A stretch of DNA of 9,414 nt from Hyphomicrobiales bacterium (GCA_003133345.1 PKXB01000072.1:1-9414); one strand, 5' to 3'. Positions 1 through 5,477 are shown, numbered from the stretch's first letter. Notes: generated by a model from the letters alone, not told the origin. Program-made: numbers and translations.

Positions 1-799
1 GCGTGCCGGCCGGCGCCAGCAATCCGTAATGCAGCACCGCCTCGAAACCCGGCAGGCCCGATTCATCGAAGGTCGGCACCTCGGGCAGCAGCGAGAAGCG
101 CTTCTTGCTGGTCACCGCGATGGCGCGCAATTTGCCGGCCTGGATATTGCCGAGCGCCGGCGGCAGCACGCTTAACGCCACCGACACGTGACCGCCGAGC
201 AAATCGTTGATCACCAGTGCCGAGCCTTTGTACGGGATAATGGCGACGTCGACGGCGGCCTCCGACTTGAACAACTCAGCGGACATATAACCGCCAGTGC
301 CGAGCGAGGAGGTGCCGACATTGAGCTTGCCGGGCTGCTGCTTGGCGAGCGCGATGAATTCGGCGACCGACTTGGCCGGAAATGACGGATTGGCAATCAG
401 CGCCACCGGCATGGAGGCGACCAGCCCGATCGGCGCGAAGTCCTTGCGCGGATCGTAGCCGGCGTGCGCGAAAAGGCTGGGATTGATCGAGATGGTGCCG
501 GTGTGGCCGAGCAGCAGCGTATAGCCGTCGGGCGCTGCATGGGCGACCAGCCGCGTGCCGAGGGTGCCGCCGGCGCCCGGCTTGTTGTCCACGATCACCT
601 GCTGCTTGAACGCATCCGACAGCTTGGCGGCCACCACGCGCGCCATGGCATCCACGCCGCCGCCCGGCGGATAGGGCACCACCAGCGTGACGACCCGATT
701 GGGATAGTCGGCGGCGGGCGCAGCCGTCACGGCCGCCAGCACGCAGACGAGCGCGGCGAGCGCGCGGATCGCGATTTTATTGGATGCGAACGAGCGCAT
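1..799 (-). CDS. TctC/Bug-family tripartite tricarboxylate transporter solute-binding protein (3' end outside window)
   Basis: Reading the minus strand from the ATG at 799 gives 266 residues without a stop, running off position 1. Residues 1-30 form a classical secretion signal (basic start, hydrophobic Ala/Leu/Val core, Ala-rich cleavage site near APAA-DYP), so the mature protein should be periplasmic. The hallmark 'VVPYPPGGGVD' follows at residues 40-50, then 'KPGAGGTLGT' and 'PDGYTLLLG', all typical of the Bug/TctC fold that binds carboxylates and other small acids for tripartite tricarboxylate transporters. A strong ribosome site (AGGGGGG) lies 5-6 nt upstream of the ATG. Family members are about 320 residues long, so roughly 50 are missing. 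No TctA/TctB membrane genes are visible; Bug proteins are often orphans, and the ligand cannot be read from sequence. Confidence 0.92.
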   Translation of the reverse strand, partial: MRSFASNKIAIRALAALVCVLAAVTAAPAADYPNRVVTLVVPYPPGGGVDAMARVVAAKLSDAFKQQVIVDNKPGAGGTLGTRLVAHAAPDGYTLLLGHTGTISINPSLFAHAGYDPRKDFAPIGLVASMPVALIANPSFPAKSVAEFIALAKQQPGKLNVGTSSLGTGGYMSAELFKSEAAVDVAIIPYKGSALVINDLLGGHVSVALSVLPPALGNIQAGKLRAIAVTSKKRFSLLPEVPTFDESGLPGFEAVLHYGLLAPAGT

Positions 800-867
800 G
801 ATTCCCCCCTGACACGGGCCGTGAACCGGCCGCTCTTTCGCAGGCATTATAGGACAATTCGAAACGT

Positions 868-905
868 AAAAGCGCCACGTCCCGGCTGCTCGCCGGGGGT
901 GGCGC
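868..905 (-). terminator. Rho-independent terminator of the left DUF465 gene
   Basis: A GC-rich stem is formed by 872-878 with 899-905 (7 bp) and 881-886 with 892-897 (6 bp), separated by a small internal loop and closed by a 5-nt loop. On the minus strand it is followed directly by TTTT (868-871). It starts 28 nt after the stop codon of the minus-strand DUF465 gene, which fits termination of that transcript before the Bug gene. Confidence 0.7.
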
Positions 906-932
906 CTTCAGAAAAAGATCACGACCAATCGA

Positions 933-1118
933 TCAGTGGACGCTCACGTGTCCGTTGTGCCGTAACCGCTCGATCTCGTCCTTCACCAGCAATTTTTTAC
1001 GCTTGAGTTCCACGATTCTCAGATCATCGACCGCGGGATGGGTCAGGCAATCGTTAATTTCTTGTTCGAGCGCCTGATGCTTTTTTTCGAGTTCCGCAAG
1101 GTGCGACTGCATCGACAT
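933..1118 (-). CDS. DUF465 (YdcH-like) small coiled-coil protein, copy 1
   Basis: This is a 61-residue, highly charged protein predicted to be an almost continuous alpha-helical hairpin. It has the DUF465 pattern: 'SHLAELEKKHQALEQEI' (first helix), a short turn 'HPAVDDLRI', and the conserved 'VELKRKKLLVKDEIERLR' second helix. DUF465 proteins are cytoplasmic and of unknown biochemical function. I chose the ATG at 1118; a TTG at 1121 would add one Met. Both are served by GAGGAG about 6-9 nt upstream. The out-of-frame ATG at 1125 leads only to a short ORF. It is divergent from a second DUF465 gene at 1353 and has its own terminator. Confidence 0.82.
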   Translation of the reverse strand: MSMQSHLAELEKKHQALEQEINDCLTHPAVDDLRIVELKRKKLLVKDEIERLRHNGHVSVH

Positions 1119-1168
1119 CAATCATGTCTCCTCAATCAGTGGGCTCCAAGAGCGGATAGCTAAGACCA

Positions 1169-1191
1169 GATGAGTGTAGCTCAGACTCATC
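1169..1191. promoter_or_regulatory. Inverted repeat GATGAGT-N9-ACTCATC between the DUF465 genes
   Basis: A perfect 7-bp inverted repeat with a 9-nt spacer sits in the divergent intergenic region. If the proposed minus-strand promoter (1201-1229) is right, it lies at the very 5' end of the copy-1 transcript, where it could act as a stabilising hairpin or a repressor site. There is no direct evidence of function. Confidence 0.3.
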
Positions 1192-1200
1192 TCAAGGGCG

Positions 1201-1229
1201 ACGATACACCCGGCTTTGCACTGCGGCAA
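1201..1229 (-). promoter_or_regulatory. Candidate sigma-70 promoter for DUF465 copy 1
   Basis: On the minus strand TTGCCG (1229-1224) is separated by exactly 17 nt from TATCGT (1206-1201). Each box keeps the most conserved positions (TTG; TA...T). The leader would be about 75 nt. Match quality is moderate. Confidence 0.3.
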
Positions 1230-1270
1230 ATGGACCCAAAGTCTTTGATCGGCCGGGATTTTCTCGTAGC

Positions 1271-1299
1271 TTGAACGCCGCTGTGGAAAACGCGATAAT
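1271..1299 (+). promoter_or_regulatory. Candidate sigma-70 promoter for DUF465 copy 2, overlapped by a palindrome
   Basis: TTGAAC (1271-1276), a 17-nt spacer and GATAAT (1294-1299) form a good vegetative promoter, each box one or two changes from TTGACA/TATAAT. Transcription would start near 1306, about 45 nt before the DUF465 start. The -10 box lies inside a perfect 12-nt palindrome, CGATAATTATCG (1293-1304), a plausible operator position, though an AT-rich symmetric -10 could also be chance. Confidence 0.5.
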
Positions 1300-1352
1300 T
1301 ATCGGGCTTTGCCGGGCCCGGTGGCCAGCCGAAAAGCAAACCAGCGGTGGCG

Positions 1353-1559
1353 ATGACCAAAGAAGAAGAGCGCGAGTTGCGGGAGCAGTTGACGCGCCTG
1401 CAGCAGGAACACCGCGACCTCGACGCCGCGATCGCCGCCTTGGCGATGTCGCTCGGCTCCGACGTGATCCAGGTGCAGCGCCTGAAGAAGCGCAAACTGG
1501 TGCTGCGCGACAAGATCCGCCGCATCGAAGACCAGATCACGCCGGATATTATTGCGTAG
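1353..1559 (+). CDS. DUF465 (YdcH-like) small coiled-coil protein, copy 2
   Basis: A 68-residue helical-hairpin protein. The second helix 'IQVQRLKKRKLVLRDKIRRIEDQ' matches the DUF465 'LKrkKLxLKDeI' signature seen in the divergent copy 1, and the C-terminus 'TPDIIA' is a conserved-looking tail. The first helix ('EERELREQLTRLQQEHRDLDAAI') is acidic and basic in alternation, as in a coiled coil. I use the ATG at 1353; an in-frame GTG at 1347 would add Met-Ala. Neither has a strong ribosome site, so the start is uncertain by two codons. Transcription probably starts from the promoter at 1271-1299. The protein is cytoplasmic and its role is not known. The two copies are clearly different sequences within one family, so this is old paralogy rather than a recent duplication. 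Confidence 0.8.
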   Translation: MTKEEERELREQLTRLQQEHRDLDAAIAALAMSLGSDVIQVQRLKKRKLVLRDKIRRIEDQITPDIIA

Positions 1560-1570
1560 GCGCTTGCTTC

Positions 1571-1595
1571 CCTCTCCCCGCAATGCGGGGAGAGG
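1571..1595. repeat. Palindrome CCTCTCCCCGC-AAT-GCGGGGAGAGG between convergent genes
   Basis: A perfect 11-bp inverted repeat with a 3-nt loop lies 12 nt after the stop of DUF465 copy 2 and 18 nt after the stop of the convergent DUF6065 gene. No T-run follows on either strand, so it is a poor intrinsic terminator by the usual rules, although its position suits a bidirectional one. Elements of the form CTCTCCCCGC-N-GCGGGGAGAG are, from memory, scattered in many copies between genes of Bradyrhizobium-like genomes; here only one copy is visible. Confidence 0.55.
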
Positions 1596-1612
1596 TGAGC
1601 TAGGCCGTGGAC

Positions 1613-2356
1613 TCAACCGGCTCCCGGCTTCTTGAACGGCCTGACCTTGAGCCGCGTGCGATGATCGGCGCTGCCGGCCGCTTCGCCGTCGGGCATGACG
1701 CCGCGATGGTAGAGCTTCTGCCACTTCTCGGCTTGCGCCTCGCTGCCGGGCTGCCGGAGATCGGTGTTGAAGCGATTGCGGTTGGCCGTCCAGGTATCGT
1801 GCTGGCGTTTCAACTCGGGATTTTCCGACAGCGAACGAAGCTCGGGTTCGACCGCTTCGATCTCGCCCCGGCGCACCGGCATGATGTGACAGAACGGCTC
1901 GCCCTTTTCGAAACGCACCGCCGTGCGCGGTCGGGTGAATTGCCAGTTCATGGTGAAGCTATACGGCGCCCAGTCGGTCTCGATCAGACCGGTCAGCGGC
2001 GCAATGGCATCCTTCGGCCGGTTGATGGGCCCCGACACCATCAGGTCGAAGCCCGCCTCGGTGCGGAACAGGCACGGCACATGAAATGTCAGCACGCCAT
2101 AGCCGAAATGACCGAGCGCGGGCGCAATGCCGCCATCGTCAGGGGTAACCGTCACCGCGTCGAGCGCACGGCCGCCGTCCCAGACTGCGGTGAAGCCCGC
2201 GGTGCAGAGAATTTCCCAGCCATGGGCGTTGGCGATGCTCAGCGGCAGACAGCGGTAGGCGAAGCGCTGATCGATGTTGTCCATCCATTCGCGGTCGGCC
2301 GGCGCGGGACGAATGTCGATGGTGTGGCCGTCGACGACATAAGCGCTGAGCTTCAT
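1613..2356 (-). CDS. DUF6065-type protein of unknown function
   Basis: A 247-residue protein starting at the ATG at 2356 ('MKLSAYVVDGHTIDIRPAP'), with GGAAAG 5 nt upstream. The open frame extends to 2470, but that extension lacks a ribosome site and overlaps the older reading frame of an ABC-protein remnant, so I reject it. Visible features are 'REWMDNIDQRFAYRCLPL' (residues 22-39), 'NAHGWEILC' (43-51), 'GHFGYGVLTFHVP' (82-94) and 'FCHIMPVRRG' (155-164), followed by a charged, helical C-terminus rich in Arg/Lys. There is no signal peptide or membrane segment. I recognise this as DUF6065, from memory and not by search; no function is established and no catalytic motif is evident. It ends convergently with DUF465 copy 2. 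The only upstream partner is the remnant whose stop overlaps this start. Confidence 0.7.
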   Translation of the reverse strand: MKLSAYVVDGHTIDIRPAPADREWMDNIDQRFAYRCLPLSIANAHGWEILCTAGFTAVWDGGRALDAVTVTPDDGGIAPALGHFGYGVLTFHVPCLFRTEAGFDLMVSGPINRPKDAIAPLTGLIETDWAPYSFTMNWQFTRPRTAVRFEKGEPFCHIMPVRRGEIEAVEPELRSLSENPELKRQHDTWTANRNRFNTDLRQPGSEAQAEKWQKLYHRGVMPDGEAAGSADHRTRLKVRPFKKPGAG

Positions 2357-2517
2357 GGTGCTTTCCACCGAATTGCGGCCACACGAAAAGCATTGGATTG
2401 CGGCGACCCACTGCCGAGAAATCCGACCACCAGCATCGCCGGCTGCGGCGCACATACCGCCAGCGGCCATGTCGCCGTCGCGCCGCCGAGAAGCGTAATG
2501 AACTCGCGCCGTCTCAT
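2353..2517 (-). pseudogene. Remnant: N-terminus of an ABC transporter substrate-binding protein
   Basis: From the ATG at 2517 the minus strand encodes 54 residues beginning '[12 protein letters not shown]', with a later 'PQPAMLVVGFLGSGSP' and 'FRVAAIR'. This is the start of the very common COG2984-type ABC substrate-binding proteins (usual form: [32 protein letters not shown]..SGSP...RVAAFR), including a Tat-type twin-arginine signal. A functional member is about 325 residues; here homology ends after residue ~50 and the frame closes with 'WKAP' and TGA (2355-2353). The ribosome site (GGGGGAG, 5 nt upstream) and start are intact, so it may still be translated. Its TGA overlaps the ATG of the DUF6065 gene as ATGA, so it may now act as a leader ORF coupling translation. 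The missing ~270 codons are not in the window. Confidence 0.75.
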
Positions 2518-2619
2518 TGTCTCCCCCGAGGCTCAGGACAAGACATCGTACCGCCGCAAACTAGCACGCGGGAAGAAGCCGCGTGTGAGTTCAGACTCAG
2601 ATCGTTGAGCGGCCAGCCG

Positions 2620-2693
2620 ATGTCCGAGAGGGGTTATAAGCAGACATTCCGCGATGTCCGCGTCACGTCTGCTTTACCCCCGATAACGGACAT
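2620..2693. repeat. Dispersed repeat, copy A (alternating ATGTCCG / CGGACAT motifs)
   Basis: Two tandem hairpin-like units: ATGTCCG (2620-2626) with CAGACAT (2641-2647), and ATGTCCG (2654-2660) with CGGACAT (2687-2693). The second unit contains CTTTACCCCCGATAACGGACAT, whose end is nearly identical to copy B at 3171-3206. Read in one plus frame it gives 'RDVRVTSALPP', a phrase I recall from many spurious hypothetical proteins annotated in Bradyrhizobium-like genomes, which suggests a widespread non-coding repeat. It lies in the non-coding stretch 2518-2805, where I see no other gene. Confidence 0.55.
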
Positions 2694-2805
2694 GAAGTAA
2701 GGTGGGCCGCCGGTTAGTGTCGCGCCTTCGTTCGCACATAACGAAACGGTGGCCGCCGAGGGACTCTGCGACTTTTCATGTAGCGACCATATTGCGGCGC
2801 TTGGC

Positions 2806-2922
2806 TCAGATCACGGAAAGGATACGCCCGACGAGCGATGCGGCAATCGCCCAGCCCGCGCCCGTGAAGAAGCCCACGCAGAACCAGACGAGGATCAGTT
2901 GGAGGTTAATGGTAGACGGCAT
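2806..2922 (-). CDS. 38-residue single-pass membrane miniprotein
   Basis: Minus strand, ATG at 2922 to TGA at 2808-2806. The protein begins 'MPSTINLQLILVWFCVGFF' and continues with a hydrophobic stretch rich in Gly/Ala/Trp to residue ~33, ending 'GRILSVI'. Residues 7-33 would span a membrane once; the only charge is an Arg near the C-terminus. A good ribosome site (GGGAGA, 7 nt before the ATG) supports translation. I recall very similar short proteins ('LVWFCVGFFTGAGWAI') annotated as hypothetical in Bradyrhizobium-type genomes, but could not check. It stands alone between two repeats, with no neighbour on the same transcript within 200 nt, so its role is unknown. It is not expected to be found by gene callers with a 60-residue cut-off. 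Confidence 0.62.
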   Translation of the reverse strand: MPSTINLQLILVWFCVGFFTGAGWAIAASLVGRILSVI

Positions 2923-3257
2923 GGTGGATTCTCCCGGTATGATGAGAATCGGTAAGCAGTCTTCGGAACGTTAGTTATACGCCGGCGCTTGCGCCAGCGA
3001 CTAGCGCCCCCCGGCACCGGCATTTCATCCGCCTACGCGCTCACGTCTGAAATAGAGCCGTGATTGCAGGCGCGACCGAGGTACCACGCGGCGAGGGTAC
3101 GGACGCCGTTTGCGCGCTTGTTGCCTAGGCCGTGTACTCATAATTGAGATTGGTGGGCAACGGTTGCTCAATATCCGCTTTGTCCGCTTTACCCGATAAC
3201 GGACATTGGGTGGTGCATCCACGTCGGCATATGGCTGACCGTTTGTGAGTCCACGCC
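2923..3257. other. Non-coding stretch between the miniprotein and the GGDEF gene
   Basis: No credible ORF on either strand. It contains a small GGCGC-TT-GCGCC hairpin (2984-2995), located about 60 nt upstream of the miniprotein start, and repeat copy B (3171-3206). The longer minus-strand frames that cross here are out of frame with the GGDEF gene and have low-complexity Arg-rich translations. The miniprotein promoter should lie here, but I find no convincing -35/-10 pair. Confidence 0.5.
3171..3206. repeat. Dispersed repeat, copy B
   Basis: ATATCCGC, then TGTCCGCTTTACCCGATAAC and GGACAT. Compared with the second unit of copy A it lacks a few nucleotides in the middle and has CCC in place of CCCCC, but the CTTTACC...CGATAACGGACAT core is shared. 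Copies A and B face the same way, about 480 nt apart, on either side of the miniprotein gene. Confidence 0.5.
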
Positions 3258-3863
3258 CTAGCTTCTCCGCTCCTTCTTCCTCGCATACATGGCCTGGTCG
3301 GCGGCATCGATCATCTGCTCGGGCGTCGCGCCGACCGCCAGCGGCGCCAGGCCGGCGCTGCCGCCGACCGCAAGCCGCGCCTCGCCATGGGCAACACTCA
3401 CCGCCTCGATCAGCTTTTCCAGTTCGCGCGCCTTGGCCGCCGCCAGCGCGGCCCCGAGATTCCACAACAGCACGCCGAATTCGTCGCCGCCCAGTCGCGC
3501 CACCACGTCGGAGGCGCGCACATGGCCGACCAGTTCGCGCGCCACCGCCTTGAGCAAGACGTCGCCGGCGGCGTGGCCGTGTTGGTCGTTGACCGCCTTG
3601 AAGCCGTCGAGATCGATGAACAGCAGCGCCGCCTCGCCTTGGTAGCGTTGCAGATAGGCGAGCGAGCGCTTGAGCTCGCGCTCGAAGCCGCGCCGATTGA
3701 GGATGTCGAGCAGCGGATCGACGTCGGCGCGCAGCTCCAGCTCGGAGACCTTGCGCTCCGCCCGGCTCAGCTCGCTTTTGAGCCGCTCGATTTCGGCCAA
3801 TAGCAACGCCGCCGGCGCGACTGCCGGGTTAGTTTTCAGCTTTTCGGGCTTGTCTGCGGCCAC
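3258..3863 (-). CDS. Soluble GGDEF-domain diguanylate cyclase
   Basis: A 201-residue protein starting with GTG at 3863 (AGGG 7 nt upstream). Residues ~20-45 form a charged helix likely to be a dimerising coiled coil. The GGDEF domain covers ~48-199: 'DPLLDILNRRGF' (49-60), metal-binding 'FIDLDGFKAVND' (82-93), and the catalytic loop GGDEF at 125-129, intact. A product-inhibition I-site, RASD (116-119), sits exactly five residues before GGDEF. It should make cyclic-di-GMP from two GTP in the cytoplasm and be feedback-inhibited. There is no sensory domain, membrane segment or EAL domain, which is compact for the class. It begins 29 nt after the stop of the purine fusion gene on the same strand, so cotranscription is likely. 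Confidence 0.92.
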   Translation of the reverse strand: MAADKPEKLKTNPAVAPAALLLAEIERLKSELSRAERKVSELELRADVDPLLDILNRRGFERELKRSLAYLQRYQGEAALLFIDLDGFKAVNDQHGHAAGDVLLKAVARELVGHVRASDVVARLGGDEFGVLLWNLGAALAAAKARELEKLIEAVSVAHGEARLAVGGSAGLAPLAVGATPEQMIDAADQAMYARKKERRS

Positions 3864-3892
3864 GTCCCGACCCTACCGCGATTCCGCTCCGA

Positions 3893-5233
3893 TCAGAGCG
3901 CAATCGTATTGACCGTCCGATTTTCGATCTCGCCGCGCACTTTGGCGTAGAGACGGGGATTGCGGCCGGAAAGAATCTGCAAGGCGGCGAGCACCGCGTT
4001 GGCCGGATCAAGAACCGTCATGACCGGAACCGCGCTCGGCGCGCGCAATGACGACCACAGATCGTCGGGAAACTCCTTGATGCTGGCCGGCACGGTAATG
4101 ACGGGCACCGTCGACATCGCCGACAGCGTCGGACCGGCGCCGTTCGAGCGCCCGATATAGGCGATCACCACCGAGTCCGGGATCTCCTGCATCATGCGAT
4201 GGAAAATGCCGGCGGCGTTGACCGGCTCCTTGTGCACGGAGCAGCTCACCACGGTCATCATGTCCTTCAACTCGCCGAGCGCCTGCAAAAAAGCATCCGG
4301 GCTGTCCTTTTCCGAGCCGCGCCAGAGAACGATACGCTGACGCGGCACGCGGAAATGGCTGGTGATCTCCGCGACGTGCCGGTATTTGGCGACCACGTCG
4401 TCGAGCGCGCCGCCGTCGCGATAGACCTGCTTGTCGATATAGGAGCCGCCCTCGAGCACGCGCCAGGAATCATTGTCGATGACGTCGGCGAGCAGCAGGC
4501 CGCCTTTGGCATCGAATCCGAACTCGACCTTGAGATCGACCAGCGTGCCGCCTTCGAGTTGCCAGGCCTTCTCGAGCACAAGGAACGCCTGGCGCGCGAT
4601 GCGCCGCATCTCGGGAAAGATTTGTTCCTCGTCGTCGCGGCCAAACACCTCCGAGCCTGCGAGCACGAGAAACGGTTCCTGCCCCTGTAGCGGCTTGGCC
4701 GGGTTGAACAGCCTTATCTGCTTGGCATCTTCCGCGAATTGCATGAACGGATCGTCGGCAATAAGCGGTTTGCCCTTCCAGTTCTTGTCCTTGGTCTTGA
4801 GGTAGAACTCGACCAGGGCTTGCGGAAACAGCTGTCCCTTCGAAAGGTGCGGATTACGCTTCAAATAAGAGCCGTGCGCTTCGCGCCGCACCACCACCTC
4901 ATAGGGCAGCATGTCGCACTTAGGCGCGACGAACGATATCGCGCTGTCCTGCTCGACGAAGGCGACCGGCAGGCCGCAGGCCTTGAGCAGACGGAAGACA
5001 TTGCAGGTGGTCGCGGTGGCCAGCCGGCCCTTGTCCGGGATGATGTCGTGTTTGGCGCCGTCGCCGGCCGTGATGTCGTCTTTGGCAACAACGGTCACCC
5101 GATCGGAACTGCCTTTGACCAGATGGATCTTTTTGGTCTTACCCTCGGCGACCAGGGCGCCAAGAGAGGCGCCAAGAGGATGCTTCGCGGCAATGCTTTC
5201 TGAGATTTGGCGTTCTGACATTGGAGCATCCAC
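3893..5233 (-). CDS. purCE: Bifunctional PurC-PurE fusion (PAICS-like): SAICAR synthetase + class II-like AIR carboxylase
   Basis: A 446-residue protein with two domains of de novo purine synthesis. Residues ~22-285 are SAICAR synthetase: 'EGKTKKIH' (30-37), 'DDITAGDG' (52-59), 'RREAHGSYLKRNP' (116-128), 'DLKVEFGF' (233-240) and 'LADVIDNDSWR' (248-258). Residues ~298-446 are an AIR carboxylase of the class II type: phosphate-binding 'GSEKD' (306-310), 'SVHK' (332-335; usual SAHK), 'GRSNGAGP' (361-368) and 'DLWSSLRAPS' (391-400). The order and these motifs resemble animal PAICS rather than separate bacterial PurC and class I PurE. Expected reactions are AIR + CO2 to CAIR, then CAIR + Asp + ATP to SAICAR, with no need for PurK. 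I give the GTG start at 5233; an in-frame ATG at 5221 is an alternative and neither has a clear ribosome site. A GGDEF gene follows. Confidence 0.9.
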   Translation of the reverse strand: MDAPMSERQISESIAAKHPLGASLGALVAEGKTKKIHLVKGSSDRVTVVAKDDITAGDGAKHDIIPDKGRLATATTCNVFRLLKACGLPVAFVEQDSAISFVAPKCDMLPYEVVVRREAHGSYLKRNPHLSKGQLFPQALVEFYLKTKDKNWKGKPLIADDPFMQFAEDAKQIRLFNPAKPLQGQEPFLVLAGSEVFGRDDEEQIFPEMRRIARQAFLVLEKAWQLEGGTLVDLKVEFGFDAKGGLLLADVIDNDSWRVLEGGSYIDKQVYRDGGALDDVVAKYRHVAEITSHFRVPRQRIVLWRGSEKDSPDAFLQALGELKDMMTVVSCSVHKEPVNAAGIFHRMMQEIPDSVVIAYIGRSNGAGPTLSAMSTVPVITVPASIKEFPDDLWSSLRAPSAVPVMTVLDPANAVLAALQILSGRNPRLYAKVRGEIENRTVNTIAL

Positions 5234-5235
5234 GG

Positions 5236-5253
5236 CCTGAACCCGTTTTCAGG
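5236..5253 (-). promoter_or_regulatory. Hairpin CCTGAA-N6-TTCAGG abutting the purCE start
   Basis: On the minus strand a perfect 6-bp inverted repeat ends 2 nt before the GTG start codon. The only AGG-like ribosome site for that start lies in the 3' arm, so pairing would mask it. It is either a translational control element or a hint that the ATG at 5221 is the real start. About 30-55 nt further upstream TTGGCT (5308-5303) and TATGGT (5284-5279), 18 nt apart, are a weak promoter candidate. Confidence 0.3.
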
Positions 5254-5343
5254 ATGACGGGGAAAATAATCGTTAGACACCATACTATCTAGAGCATGCG
5301 GGAGCCAAATCGCGCTAACCCCCGACCCCACATGGAAAAATGG

Positions 5344-5458
5344 CCATGGAGCGGGCATTTCCGGCACGCTCCGATGGACTCTTAACCCCTTTTCTGCTAT
5401 CGCCGTGCGACTCAGAAGCCCCGTTATTGCGGGGCTTTCGACTTCGAACCCGGCCCCG
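5344..5458 (+). promoter_or_regulatory. Structured leader of rpsU with terminator-like hairpin
   Basis: Three elements precede rpsU. Hairpin 1 pairs CCATGGAGCG (5344-5353) with CGCTCC-g-ATGG (5367-5377). Hairpin 2 pairs AAGCCCCG (5416-5423) with CGGGGCTT (5430-5437) around a 6-nt loop and is followed by only three T residues. A second GCCCCG at 5453-5458 can pair with the same CGGGGC (5430-5435), so hairpin 2 and a downstream hairpin are mutually exclusive. This is the layout of an attenuator, or of the end of a separate small RNA; both remain inference. No convincing promoter was found upstream. Confidence 0.4.
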
Positions 5459-5477
5459 GAACAACGAAGGAGCAAGC

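Noticed and set aside
464..1006. A 180-codon plus-strand open frame
   Set aside because: Antisense to the Bug binding protein, which has a signal peptide, ribosome site and family motifs.
2357..2470. N-terminal extension of the DUF6065 protein
   Set aside because: No ribosome site; the same DNA reads in another frame as the ABC-protein remnant, and the ATG at 2356 has GGAAAG correctly spaced.
1607..2608. A 333-codon plus-strand open frame
   Set aside because: Antisense to the DUF6065 gene and the ABC remnant; composition is typical of a codon-position shadow and no motif is visible.
2620..2693. CRISPR-like alternation of short repeats
   Set aside because: Units are few, irregular in spacing and inverted rather than direct; there are no unique spacers of uniform length and no cas genes.
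5280..5440. A 6S-like RNA in the purCE-rpsU intergenic region
   Set aside because: I see two local hairpins but not the long closing stem and central bubble of 6S RNA, and no clear promoter; left as an unspecified structured leader.
5440..5452. tRNA T-loop-like TTCGAACCC
   Set aside because: No flanking T-stem, acceptor stem or anticodon arm can be drawn on either strand.
5340..5477. N-terminal extension of bS21 to an upstream ATG
   Set aside because: The extension translates the leader hairpins, has no family similarity, and the GTG at 5478 has an excellent ribosome site and the canonical S21 N-terminus.
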